A stretch of 48,320 bases of DNA from positions 1-48,320 of the forward strand of contig JAFYQQ010000069.1 in the NCBI GenBank assembly GCA_017559845.1. The letters are read 5' to 3'. The position numbers and the translations under genes were made by a program. The notes below the pieces were generated by a model. It saw only the letters and a program-made list of their open reading frames with translations. It had not been told where the DNA came from and did not search any database. The stretch's first letter is position 1, and each line of letters starts with the position of its first letter. Below are positions 18,671 through 27,215 of the stretch, piece after piece. This DNA comes from Bacteroidaceae bacterium (GTDB taxonomy: Bacteria > Bacteroidota > Bacteroidia > Bacteroidales > Bacteroidaceae).

Positions 18671-20125
18671 ATGAATACTTTCAAGAATTCGTTGCCGGTT
18701 CTCTTTTCCATCGCTGTGCTGAGCGCATGCGACGATGATACAGGCACAATAGGTATCTATCCCGAAACTGACGGGCTGACCCACTCTCACGCAATCGTAA
18801 ACGTGGCCACACGCTCCATTGGACTTGGCGCTGTCCGTACTGCAAGCGACATCAACTATCTTGGCGACATCATCGACCCCGAGACAGAAACCCGCATCAG
18901 GTCCGAATTCGCAGCCCAGTTCCACACCTTTGAGAACTACAAGTTCCCCGAAAAGAACCAAATGTTCCCCACAGATACCACTCTTACTGTTCCTGTAGAC
19001 CACTCACAAGACAGCGTATTTTGCGATTCTGTGGAAATCCGCCTCTATTTTGAAAACTATTATGGTGACGGGGACAACCCCATGAAATTGGAAGTCTACC
19101 CCCTCTCCAAGCACAATATCCTTAGCGAAGACAGCGTGTACTACAGTGACATTGACCTGTCAAAGTATATAGATGCAGGCACCAAACCCATTGCTACAAA
19201 GGTTTTTGCGCCCAATGACTACACGTTGTCAGACAGCGAGCTGAACAGTTCCACCCATAGTAACAACATCCGCATCGTATTGCCCAACAAATGGGGAACC
19301 CAACTGATGCAGGATTACTATGCAAACCCCGAAAACTTCAAGGATTCATACTCTTTCATACGCAACGTATGTCCAGGTTTCTATTTCAAGCTTAAAAGCG
19401 GAAGCGGAAACATGATTTCAGTCGATGTCGGTACAATCAACGTCTATTTCACCTTTTATGATAAGGTGCGTCCGGACAGCACGCTTTCCGGAATGGCACG
19501 TTTTGCGTCCACACCAGAAGTCATCCAGAGCACACGCTTTGTGAACGACGATCTTCAGCAACTTATCGATGATGAGAACTGCACCTATCTGAAGACCCCC
19601 GCAGGAATCGGCACGGAAATCACATTGCCCGTGAACGAAATCATGGCCGGACACGAGAAGGACAGTCTTAGCAAGGCGCGTCTCATCCTTACCCGTTACA
19701 ATAAGAAGGAAGACAACTACACATTGGGCACGCCCGGCCATGTATTGTTGGTACGCAAGCAAGATATGAAATCGTTCTTCGAGAACAAGCAAGTGAGCAA
19801 CTCACTCACCTCATATACCACCGCATTCGATGCCACCTACAACACCTATACGTTTGAGAATATCTGCCGTCTTGTATCCTACATACAAGCCGAAAAGAAA
19901 GAAGGAATGCGCTCCGAAAACATAAGCGAAAACCAATGGGAAACCAAGTATCCCGACTGGAACAAATGCGTGGTCATTCCCGTAAAACGAAGCACTACAC
20001 AGGATTCCTATGGTAACGTATATGAGACCAGCGTAACGCACGATATGGACATGAACAGTGTCCGTCTCATCGGTGGAAAGAACGCCCCCCTACAAATGCA
20101 GGTTATCTATAGCCGATTCAAATAA
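18671..20125 (+). CDS. DUF4270 family surface lipoprotein
   Basis: The 484-residue product has a lipoprotein signal (LPVLFSIAVLSAC, acylated C20) followed by Asp residues, as in many Bacteroidetes outer-membrane lipoproteins. The body is predicted all-beta with motifs of the Bacteroidetes-only DUF4270 family; it has no known enzymatic residue and its function is unknown. The position after the GT5-like gene and before the CapA-like gene (12-base gap) suggests one transcript. The start at 18671 is the ATG that gives an intact signal peptide. Confidence 0.85.
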   Translation: MNTFKNSLPVLFSIAVLSACDDDTGTIGIYPETDGLTHSHAIVNVATRSIGLGAVRTASDINYLGDIIDPETETRIRSEFAAQFHTFENYKFPEKNQMFPTDTTLTVPVDHSQDSVFCDSVEIRLYFENYYGDGDNPMKLEVYPLSKHNILSEDSVYYSDIDLSKYIDAGTKPIATKVFAPNDYTLSDSELNSSTHSNNIRIVLPNKWGTQLMQDYYANPENFKDSYSFIRNVCPGFYFKLKSGSGNMISVDVGTINVYFTFYDKVRPDSTLSGMARFASTPEVIQSTRFVNDDLQQLIDDENCTYLKTPAGIGTEITLPVNEIMAGHEKDSLSKARLILTRYNKKEDNYTLGTPGHVLLVRKQDMKSFFENKQVSNSLTSYTTAFDATYNTYTFENICRLVSYIQAEKKEGMRSENISENQWETKYPDWNKCVVIPVKRSTTQDSYGNVYETSVTHDMDMNSVRLIGGKNAPLQMQVIYSRFK

Positions 20126-20137
20126 CAATATTCAAAC

Positions 20138-21289
20138 TTGATCCGTTACGGCATCCGCAGAACTTCATGGCTGCGTCTTGCATGGTTCGCTTCATGCATC
20201 TTATGCCTGCCAGCCTGTACTTCTTCACAACCCAAGGAAGAAGCGCCAATCGTAACGACGGAACAGGATACGGTTCCCTCTACCATTTCTCTCCTGTTTG
20301 TCGGAGACCTGATGCAGCACCAGAGCCAGATTGATGCGGCAAAGCGTGCCGAAGGATATGACTATTCCGCATCATTCCTTCATGTTAAGGACGAAATCGC
20401 AAAGGCAGACATTGCCATTGGCAATTTAGAATGCTCCTTAGGCGGAAAGCCCTATGCTGGATACCCTTGTTTCAGCGCCCCAGACGAATTTCTCTTCGCC
20501 ATCCACGACGCCGGATTCGACATGCTGAATACGGCTAACAACCACTGTCTCGACCGCGGAAGCAAGGGTGGAATCCGCACCATCCAACTTCTTGACTCAC
20601 TCTCAATCCCGCATCTTGGCACATATCCCGATTCAGCAACCCAAGTAAGGGAGCACCCACTAATCATAGAACAAAAAGGTTTCAAGCTGGCTTTTGTGGC
20701 CTACACCTATGCGACCAACGGCATAAAGGCCGCTCCCCCATTCCGGGTCAACTACATTGAAGAAAAGCGAATGGCAGCGGACATTGCCCGAGCCAAAACC
20801 ATGAAGCCCGATGCCATCATCGCCCTGATGCATTGGGGAGAGGAATACCAGTCCCTGCCATCAAAAGAACAGAAAGCACTCGCGGAAAAACTATTCGCCT
20901 GGGGCGCCACTCATATCATTGGCTCGCACCCTCATGTGGTACAGCCCATAGAACTGCGCACAGACTCGCTCACAAGCCAACGCAACCTGCTGGTCTATTC
21001 GCTGGGCAACTACATCTCCGGCATGTCAGCCAACAAGACAGACGGTGGATTGATGGTGCACATGACGCTTGAAAAAAAGAAGGGAGAAACCACATTGAAA
21101 CACGCCGATTACAGTCTGGTATGGACGTTATGTCCGGCCCACAATCCGCAAAAAGACTATGCGCTCATCCCTCCCAGCCGGATAGACTCGCTTCAACCCT
21201 CTGCGCAATACCTCTACCGTCGTTTCCTAAAGCAAGCCCGCTCACTCTTTGAACAGAAAAACATCGGCATTTCTGAAAAGAGCATTTAA
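20138..21289 (+). CDS. CapA-like lipoprotein (metallophosphatase-fold)
   Basis: CapA/PgsA-type proteins share a calcineurin-like phosphatase fold; the best-known members act in poly-gamma-glutamate capsule synthesis, but most Bacteroidetes members are uncharacterised. Visible motifs are LLFVGDLMQHQ (D57), IAIGNLECSL, TANNHCLDRG, ALMHWGEEY and GSHPHVVQP, the usual metal-site blocks. The lipobox ILCLPAC puts the acylated cysteine at C27, so it is membrane-anchored. The start is TTG at 20138, the only in-frame start that keeps the signal peptide. No capsule genes are nearby. It ends the operon that begins at 17781. Confidence 0.87.
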   Translation: MIRYGIRRTSWLRLAWFASCILCLPACTSSQPKEEAPIVTTEQDTVPSTISLLFVGDLMQHQSQIDAAKRAEGYDYSASFLHVKDEIAKADIAIGNLECSLGGKPYAGYPCFSAPDEFLFAIHDAGFDMLNTANNHCLDRGSKGGIRTIQLLDSLSIPHLGTYPDSATQVREHPLIIEQKGFKLAFVAYTYATNGIKAAPPFRVNYIEEKRMAADIARAKTMKPDAIIALMHWGEEYQSLPSKEQKALAEKLFAWGATHIIGSHPHVVQPIELRTDSLTSQRNLLVYSLGNYISGMSANKTDGGLMVHMTLEKKKGETTLKHADYSLVWTLCPAHNPQKDYALIPPSRIDSLQPSAQYLYRRFLKQARSLFEQKNIGISEKSI

Positions 21290-21580
21290 GGTTTTTTGTC
21301 TCACGAATGAAAACGAATCTCACAAAACAATAGCAATTACCCTTTTCGTTTATATTCTTTTAGCGAGATTGACAAGTGATAGGAATCTTCAGACACTACA
21401 AGCAACGTCCCAACTTCTCATAACTCATCGCTCACTACTCATTGCTCAACGCTCAATGTCAAACATTTTTACTTTTGTCCACAAACCAGACATTGGTGCC
21501 AAAATGAACAAAAACCGCTTAAAATAGTTCAAAAACAAACCTAAAAAGTCACCTTATTTTGCCCTACTGAAAAATTTTGA

Positions 21581-21665
21581 TTTTCCAACTGAGAAAAAAT
21601 AATTTTCCTGTTGGGAAATAAAAATTTTCCAACTGGGCACTTTCGACTTTCCAGCTGGATTTATA
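21581..21665. repeat. A/T-flanked palindrome element, CCAACTGG type, four units
   Basis: Four units in 85 bases (TTTTCCAACTGAGAAAA, TTTTCCTGTTGGGAAA, TTTTCCAACTGGGC and TTTCCAGCTGGATTT) alternate between a 6-8 base near-palindrome and A/T runs. Related tracts are at 16230, 32122 and 44267. The whole gap 21290-22159 has no supported gene other than repeats. Confidence 0.65.
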
Positions 21666-21760
21666 CGGAAATGTAGTTTTGTAAAGAATTTTCAATGGCA
21701 CGCTGATGACACAGATTTTGAGTAATGAGTTATGAGCAATGAGTTGTGAGTCGTGAGATA

Positions 21761-21904
21761 GTAGGGACGTTGCGTGCAGCGTCCGAGGGTTTTACTAACG
21801 CCAATCCCGCCAAAGGCGCCAAAGGTTTAGAGCATAATTTCGTGATATTTGTGAGATTATAACCCAATGTGTTCTCTTCGGACGCTGCACGCAGACGTCC
21901 CTAC
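21761..21904. repeat. 144-base inverted repeat with 26-27 base arms (REP-like)
   Basis: GTAGGGACGTTGCGTGCAGC with CGTCCGA (21761-21786) is the near-complement of 21878-21904, which ends in ACGTCCCTAC; one arm has one extra base. Short ATGAG/CTCAT tandem words flank both arms (21722-21760, 21905-21923), and more CTCAT words occur at 21418-21456. This resembles mobile intergenic repeats spread by REP-associated transposases. No transposase is present here. Confidence 0.7.
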
Positions 21905-21977
21905 CTCTCATTACTCATTACTCAAAAGCCGTTGCCGATTCCCGTCTTTGCAGACGGCGGATGTGTGTGGGATGTCT

Positions 21978-22121
21978 GAATACCACGGGTTCAAGAACCC
22001 GCGGCTATTCGCCCTTACGGGTATCGCGTCCTTCAGACGCCACTACTTATATATAATTACGGAAAAGAGAAAACGTCTGGAAGACGTGAACATGAATAGC
22101 CGGGGGCTTTCAAGCCTCCGG
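21978..22121. repeat. cluster of four small hairpins (REP-like)
   Basis: Four hairpins follow one another: GAATA...TATTC around CGGGTTCAAGAACCCG (21978-22010), CGTCCTTCAGACG (22027-22039), ACGTCTGGAAGACGT (22073-22087), and CCGGGGGCTT...AAGCCTCCGG (22100-22121). The second and third share the CGTCT/AGACG word and could pair with each other. Regular alternation suggests a composite dispersed element. Confidence 0.6.
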
Positions 22122-22159
22122 TTTTAATAATATTCCATATAAATGGTGGCACGCAGAAC

Positions 22160-22354
22160 ATGAATACCATGTATGATAAGTTTGTGGGCACAATTCCAGG
22201 CATGGGAATATCAAACCTGTCATCTGACGACATCGTTTCCGTGGCCTACTACACCCTTGACGGAAAGAGAACAAAGCCACAAAGCGGCATCTACATCAAA
22301 GTAGTGTATTACCGAGACGGGCATTCAAGCGCAAGCAAGATTGTAAGACCATAG
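22160..22354 (+). pseudogene. C-terminal fragment of a secreted protein (sorting-domain-like tail)
   Basis: The 64-residue frame reads SVAYYTLDGKRTKPQSGIYI and then KVVYYRDGHSSASKIVRP. The Y.LDG.R...P..GIYI......G...KI.. pattern is the usual tail of large Bacteroidetes cell-surface proteins, close to type IX secretion C-terminal domains. There is no signal peptide or upstream domain, and the frame begins directly after the hairpin cluster (21978-22121). I read it as the leftover end of a gene whose body was deleted or replaced by repeats. Confidence 0.55.
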
Positions 22355-22355
22355 A

Positions 22356-23648
22356 TCACACCCTTTGCCTGCCATAGGCTCGGATACCATAAACGGTGAT
22401 GATGAGGAAACAGATAAACGGAAGTACAAAGGATACATTCACGGCAGGATGAGCCGCAACGGTACCCTGGTCTATGATGAGCCCCTGCAAGGGAGGCATT
22501 ACGGCTCCGCCCACAATGGCCATTACAAGGAAGGCGGCACCGAGAGATGTGTCACGGCTTTCCACATTTTCCAAAGCTATGCCATAAATGGTGGGGAACA
22601 TGAGCGACATAAAAGCAGATATGCCGACCAGACAATACAATCCCGCTTGGCCCACAATACATATTGTACCCAACGTGCAAACCATGGCTCCCATTCCGAA
22701 GATTGTGAGCAGGAGACGGGAATTGACATACTTCATCAGGAAGGTGCTGATGAAACGACTGCAAAGGAACATGGACATGGCCACAATGTTGTAGTTCTGT
22801 GCCGTGGCCTTGTCAATGCCAAGGTTGTCGGCATAATGGATGATAAAAGTCCAAACCATAATCTGTGCCGCCACATAGAACATCTGTGCCACCACTCCCT
22901 CGCGATAGACCACATTCTTGTACAGACGCTGGAGCGTGTTCTTGGCAGAATCCTGCTGCTCATCGCTTGTGGAGACTAAGGGCATCTTCTTCAGCGCTAT
23001 GACAATGAAAATCAGCAATACCACAATGCCCAACATCACATAGGGGTCGCGTATGACGGCAAGGTCGTGAAGTCGGATTTCCGCCTTCTCAGCCTCGCTT
23101 AGCGTGTGGAAAATGATTTCCCCGGCTTTGTTTCTCTTGTCCGACCATAGTTGGGGCAGCATGATAAGTGAGGCCACCGCCATGCCAGAGAGAGAACCCA
23201 TTGGATTGAATGACTGAGCCAGATTGAGCCTTCGTGTGGAAGTTTCCTTTGAACCCAGCGAAAGAATGAAGGGATTTGCCGTGGTTTCAAGAAAAGCCAG
23301 TCCGAAGGTGAGTATGTACAACGACAGGCAGAAGAAAAGGAAATTCTGATACGAGGCCGCCGGAATGAAAAGGAATGCGCCAATGGCATATAACCCAAGT
23401 CCAAGCAAGATGGCGCTCTTGTAATTGAAACGCCTGATGAACAGAGCGGCTGGAATTGCCATGGTGGCATATCCGCCATAGAAGGCAAACTGGATCCACG
23501 ATGCCTTGAAGGCCGAAAGTTCCATCACCGTTTGAAATGCCGCCACCATGGGATTGGTGATGTCATTGGCAAAACCCCACAGCGCGAACAGCAGGGTGAT
23601 GAGCATGAACGTAACGAGATACTTTTTCTCTATAAGTTTGTTTTGCAT
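22356..23648 (-). CDS. fucP: L-fucose:H+ symporter (major facilitator superfamily)
   Basis: This 430-residue inner-membrane transporter has about twelve predicted hydrophobic segments. The first reads LVTFMLITLLFALWGFANDI, matching the FucP hallmark ALWGFANDI, with SWIQFAFYGGYATMAIPAAL and ETTANPFILSLG further on, both typical of FucP. It takes up L-fucose with a proton. It follows the mutarotase gene after 25 bases. No fucose isomerase, kinase or aldolase lies in the window. A GH141-like enzyme at 32185 could release fucose, but it is not in the same operon. Confidence 0.92.
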   Translation of the reverse strand: MQNKLIEKKYLVTFMLITLLFALWGFANDITNPMVAAFQTVMELSAFKASWIQFAFYGGYATMAIPAALFIRRFNYKSAILLGLGLYAIGAFLFIPAASYQNFLFFCLSLYILTFGLAFLETTANPFILSLGSKETSTRRLNLAQSFNPMGSLSGMAVASLIMLPQLWSDKRNKAGEIIFHTLSEAEKAEIRLHDLAVIRDPYVMLGIVVLLIFIVIALKKMPLVSTSDEQQDSAKNTLQRLYKNVVYREGVVAQMFYVAAQIMVWTFIIHYADNLGIDKATAQNYNIVAMSMFLCSRFISTFLMKYVNSRLLLTIFGMGAMVCTLGTICIVGQAGLYCLVGISAFMSLMFPTIYGIALENVESRDTSLGAAFLVMAIVGGAVMPPLQGLIIDQGTVAAHPAVNVSFVLPFICFLIITVYGIRAYGRQRV

Positions 23649-23673
23649 TAATTCATAATTTTTAGAACATCCC

Positions 23674-24060
23674 TTAATACAAATGGAACATGCGTTCCAT
23701 CAGCTGCCATTTCTCTGCCGAAGACATTCCGGCTTTCACCAGTTGGAATTCGGCCATATAATCTTCCCACTCCGCCTGCATGGGCAAGGTGGAAAGACGT
23801 GCCATTGCTGTGTTCCAGTCAAAATCCAGCGGTGTTTCCACAATCATGAAAAGACGGGTACCCAAAATGTAAATTTCCATTTCCAATATACCCACTTCCC
23901 TGATGCCTTTCAACACCTCTGGCCATACATTTTCCCTGGCGTGCCGACGACGATATTCAGCAATGAGTTCGGCATTGTCGCGAAGATCCAGCGTCTGGCA
24001 ATAACGCTTCACCGGACCCTTATATTGCTGTACAGAATAACCATTCTTTGGATTTTCCAT
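23674..24060 (-). CDS. L-rhamnose mutarotase-family protein, probably acting on L-fucose
   Basis: The 128-residue protein belongs to the RhaM/DUF718 ferredoxin-fold family of 6-deoxy-sugar mutarotases, which speed alpha/beta conversion before isomerisation. Visible blocks are YCQTLDLRDNAELIAEYRRR, HARENVWPEV with the conserved His and WPE, MEIYILGTRLFMIVE, and WEDYMAEFQ. Because it lies 25 bases before fucP, L-fucose rather than L-rhamnose is the likely substrate; this is inference. The trmH stop is 20 bases upstream, so all three may share a transcript. Confidence 0.88.
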   Translation of the reverse strand: MENPKNGYSVQQYKGPVKRYCQTLDLRDNAELIAEYRRRHARENVWPEVLKGIREVGILEMEIYILGTRLFMIVETPLDFDWNTAMARLSTLPMQAEWEDYMAEFQLVKAGMSSAEKWQLMERMFHLY

Positions 24061-24080
24061 CTATACCTTATTTATATATA

Positions 24081-24617
24081 TTACTCCTTTAAAAGAAAAG
24101 ATTGGGCAAAATGCCACATTACAATGCCGGCTGTAACGGAAACATTCATGCTGTGTTTGGTTCCGAACTGGGGAATTTCCAAACAACCGTCGCACATGTT
24201 TACCACCTGCTGCTGTACGCCTTTCACTTCATTGCCCATAATGACGGCATACTTCTTGTCCGCATCAGGAACAAACTGCTGCAACATGGTACTTCCCTTG
24301 CATTGTTCAACAGCCAGTAACGTATATCCCTGATTGCGCAGTTCGGAAAGTGCATCTTCCGTCTTTTCATAATATTTCCACTGCACACTGTCTTCTGCAC
24401 CCAATGCCGTCTTGTGTATTTCAGGATGGGGAGGACACGCCGTAATGCCGCACAGACAAACGCCCGAAAGACGAAATGCGTCGGCCGTACGGAAAACAGA
24501 ACCCACATTATAAAGACTTCTTACATGATCTAAAACCACAACCAACGGCAATTTGTGTGAAGAACGGAATTCCTCCACACTGATGCGCTGCATTTCGGTT
24601 ATCTTAAGCTTTTGCAT
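24081..24617 (-). CDS. TrmH/SpoU-family RNA 2'-O-ribose methyltransferase
   Basis: This 178-residue SPOUT enzyme uses SAM to methylate an RNA ribose. The three motifs are visible: YNVGSVFRTADAF near 37-49, VIMGNEVKGV near 127-136, and LEIPQFGTKHSMNVSVTAGI near 146-165, which forms the knotted SAM site. It lacks an extra N-terminal RNA-binding domain, so the target (tRNA or rRNA) cannot be told. Its start faces a 411-base intergenic region proposed as an origin. TACCTTTG at 24665-24672 (minus) is its likely -7 box. Confidence 0.9.
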   Translation of the reverse strand: MQKLKITEMQRISVEEFRSSHKLPLVVVLDHVRSLYNVGSVFRTADAFRLSGVCLCGITACPPHPEIHKTALGAEDSVQWKYYEKTEDALSELRNQGYTLLAVEQCKGSTMLQQFVPDADKKYAVIMGNEVKGVQQQVVNMCDGCLEIPQFGTKHSMNVSVTAGIVMWHFAQSFLLKE

Positions 24618-25028
24618 AAAAAGTTATTAACAAAACTGTTGATAAGTATTCTAAAACTTGTGCGCAAAGGTAGGTATTTATGTTGACAACTTACGTAACA
24701 AAAGAAAATTATTTAATTATAAACAAAAAGAAAACAGCCTATTAATATATTTTTCACACTTTATTTACATACTATGTGAACGAAAGTTATTAAATTTGCA
24801 CTTATAAACAGATGTGGATAAGTGGCAACAGACACCTCACCGAACTACTCTGTTTCAGCCTTTAAGGCACAAAGGACAAGTGATGATAAAACTGATGATA
24901 ACTGGTGCATAAAAAAAGAGCCGTGGATAAGCTTAAATTATACACATTATCAACGTGCCATATACATCATCATTATTTTCTATATAAAAAAATAAGAATA
25001 AATAATAATGTAATAAAATAATAAAGAC
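24618..25028. other. candidate chromosomal replication origin (oriC)
   Basis: Between divergent trmH and nadA. DnaA-box matches to TTATCCACA/TGTGGATAA: 24813-24821 TGTGGATAA (exact), 24922-24930 CGTGGATAA (8/9), 24938-24946 TTATACACA (8/9), 24637-24645 TGTTGATAA (8/9), 24947-24955 TTATCAACG and 24624-24632 TTATTAACA (7/9). The last three on the right are packed into 34 bases. An almost pure A/T tract, about 24967-25025, abuts them and fits an unwinding element. G and C counts in sampled lines swing from C-rich to G-rich across this region. I do not see gidA, dnaA or dnaN nearby, but Bacteroidetes origins often lie away from dnaA. Confidence 0.6.
24791..24798 (+). promoter_or_regulatory. possible -7 promoter element of nadA
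   Basis: TAAATTTG matches TAnnTTTG. The leader would be about 230 bases and would run through the DnaA-box cluster. No clear -33 element. Confidence 0.3.
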
Positions 25029-26021
25029 ATGGTGGACAACAATTGGAAAGAAAAAGGATACATAGGCGAACCTCTTCCCGAAGGAATTGATTTGAAAGCC
25101 GAGATACGTAGCATGTGCAATGAGAAGAATGCAGTCATCATGGCGCATTATTATTGCGATAGCGAAGTTCAGGACATTGCCGACTTTGTTGGTGACAGCC
25201 TTGCCCTGGCACAGAAGGCGGCCCAGACTGATGCCAAAATCATTGTAATGTGCGGTGTACACTTTATGGGTGAGACAGCAAAGATTCTGTGTCCGAACAA
25301 AAAGGTAATTGTCCCCGACCTCAATGCCACCTGTTCTTTGGCCGAAAGTTGTCCTGCTGATGATTTTGCCCGCTTTGTGGCAGATCATCCCGGTCATACC
25401 GTAGTGAGTTATGTTAATACCACAGCCGCCACAAAGGCCGTAACCGATGTTGTGGTAACCAGCAGCAATGCCCGACAGATTGTGGAAAGTTTCCCAAAGG
25501 ATACTCCCATGATATTTGGTCCCGACCGCAACCTGGGTAACTATATAAACAGCATTACCGGCCGTAACATGCTGCTTTGGAATGGTTGCTGCCATGTCCA
25601 TGAGAAGTTCTCGTTGGAAAAGATTCTGAAGCTGAAGGAAGAAAATCCCGATGCCAAGATATTGGTTCATCCCGAATGTAAGGGACCTGTTGTAAAAGTG
25701 GCTGACAAGGTGGGTTCAACCGCAGCCCTTTTAAAGTTCAGTATTGAAGACAGTGCACAAACGTTCATAGTAGCCACCGAAAGCGGCATTTTGCACGAAA
25801 TGAAGAAGGCATGTCCCCAGAAGAACTTTATTCCCGCACCGCCCGAAGACGGTACTTGTGCGTGCAACGAATGCAATTACATGAAGATGATAACCCTGCA
25901 GAAGGTATACAATTCAATAAAGCACGAATGGCCCTTGATTGAAGTGGATGCCGAAGTGGCCAAGAAAGCGATAGTTTCTATTGAACGAATGTTGGATATA
26001 AGCGAAAAGTTGGGATTGTAA
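25029..26021 (+). CDS. nadA: quinolinate synthase
   Basis: NadA condenses iminoaspartate with dihydroxyacetone phosphate to quinolinate in de novo NAD synthesis, using a [4Fe-4S] cluster. Cluster cysteines are expected at C102 (NATCSLAESC), C187 or C188 (WNGCCHVHEKF) and one of C277/C279/C282 (GTCACNECNYM). IMAHYYCDSEVQDIADFVGD (37-56) is the conserved substrate block. The length of 330 residues is usual. The genes for NadB and NadC are not adjacent. A long hairpin follows the stop. Confidence 0.96.
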   Translation: MVDNNWKEKGYIGEPLPEGIDLKAEIRSMCNEKNAVIMAHYYCDSEVQDIADFVGDSLALAQKAAQTDAKIIVMCGVHFMGETAKILCPNKKVIVPDLNATCSLAESCPADDFARFVADHPGHTVVSYVNTTAATKAVTDVVVTSSNARQIVESFPKDTPMIFGPDRNLGNYINSITGRNMLLWNGCCHVHEKFSLEKILKLKEENPDAKILVHPECKGPVVKVADKVGSTAALLKFSIEDSAQTFIVATESGILHEMKKACPQKNFIPAPPEDGTCACNECNYMKMITLQKVYNSIKHEWPLIEVDAEVAKKAIVSIERMLDISEKLGL

Positions 26022-26036
26022 GAAAGAAAATATACA

Positions 26037-26096
26037 AACAAGCAAAGGCAAACAAAAGAGACATTCATAATACCTTTTGTTTGCCTTTACTTGTTT
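26037..26096. terminator. bidirectional terminator between nadA and the xusC-like gene
   Basis: AAAGGCAAACAAAAG (26044-26058) is exactly complementary to CTTTTGTTTGCCTTT (26074-26088), and outer ACAAG/CTTGT bases extend it. TTGTTTTAGTT follows on the plus strand; A/T-rich sequence lies beyond on the minus strand. It separates convergent genes. Confidence 0.8.
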
Positions 26097-26105
26097 TAGT
26101 TATCA

Positions 26106-27203
26106 TTAGCTGTGGAAAACTTTTTTCTTCAACCAAAGATAATATCCTGTCAATGGAAGGCTTGCTCCCAACAAGGCAGCAAAGAAAGTAAATATTCGGC
26201 TGAGTATTCCACCCCAGCTACCTACGTGGATTAAATAAATCCATCCTCCAATTTTCTTGGATTTTTCAGTTTTATTATAAGGAGAGAAATCCGTTATTTC
26301 TCCAGTTTCCGGCAGAAAAGTATAATTGTCCGATGCCCGTTGGTTTCCCAATTTATTATGGTACAGTTGTGCCGTACCATTGGATATCATTATTTTGGAG
26401 AACGAAGTATTTTTTCTGCTCAGTTGATCATAGACATTTTGCCATTGGTGGAAATCTATTTCATTATTTATTTTTCTGTCTGTTGGATTATGGTCTTTGG
26501 ATTTGGGCGCCTTTATTGCTTCGGAACCCAATAATTGATAAAAACCATTCCTGTACCACGGGAATGACCAGGTTAATCCTGTCAATGACAATGCCAACAA
26601 GATGATAACTGCATAGATTCCGCCAACTACATGCAAATCATAGTAAAACCGTTTCCAACCTTTTTTCCAATTTATGGATAAACGGTTCTTAAGTACTTTT
26701 TTATTGCGTGGCCACCAAATTACGATACCGGATAAAAGTACAAAAACGAATATCAAGGTACTGGTGCCTACAATAAGTTTTCCCGTTCCCATTTTTCCGT
26801 TCTCTGTCCGGGGATTTCCCATCAACCATCTGTGGAGTTTGGAAACAGTTATAAAGAACGGAAGACGTTCACTTTTCCCCTTTATTTCCCCTGTATATTT
26901 GTCTATGTGAATGGATGTTCGTTGTGGTTTGGACAGATGTACCTGATAAGTTTTCCGCGAGTCCTTGTCAATGGTTACACCCTTAATTTGCGTATCGTTG
27001 GCTATATGTCCTGATACTATATTAAGTAGTTTATCCAGTGGAATGGGTTGTTTTCCTACGTTTTTAACCTTGTATAATGTTGGGTTTGTCCATTCCGTAA
27101 TTTCCTTTTCAAACACAAGTATTGCTCCTGTAAAGCAGATGCATGAGATGACAAGACCGAAAGGAACAGAAAGCCATAAATGAAGTTTGCGAAAAAGTTT
27201 CAT
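26106..27203 (-). CDS. xusC: PepSY-associated inner-membrane protein, XusC-like
   Basis: The 365-residue protein has an N-terminal membrane segment (SVPFGLVISCICFTGAILVF), a PepSY domain of about 35-120 (VTIDKDSRKTYQVHLSKPQ), and three more membrane segments near 145-170, 195-215 and 335-355. This is the PepSY_TM (PiuB-like) architecture of iron-uptake proteins. In the Bacteroides xenosiderophore system XusABC, such a protein is the third component and is thought to process or reduce imported ferric siderophore at the inner membrane. Here it is third in the operon, 12 bases after the DUF4374 gene, which supports that identity. The symbol is by analogy. Confidence 0.8.
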   Translation of the reverse strand: MKLFRKLHLWLSVPFGLVISCICFTGAILVFEKEITEWTNPTLYKVKNVGKQPIPLDKLLNIVSGHIANDTQIKGVTIDKDSRKTYQVHLSKPQRTSIHIDKYTGEIKGKSERLPFFITVSKLHRWLMGNPRTENGKMGTGKLIVGTSTLIFVFVLLSGIVIWWPRNKKVLKNRLSINWKKGWKRFYYDLHVVGGIYAVIILLALSLTGLTWSFPWYRNGFYQLLGSEAIKAPKSKDHNPTDRKINNEIDFHQWQNVYDQLSRKNTSFSKIMISNGTAQLYHNKLGNQRASDNYTFLPETGEITDFSPYNKTEKSKKIGGWIYLIHVGSWGGILSRIFTFFAALLGASLPLTGYYLWLKKKVFHS

Positions 27204-27215
27204 ACTGCAAGAAAT

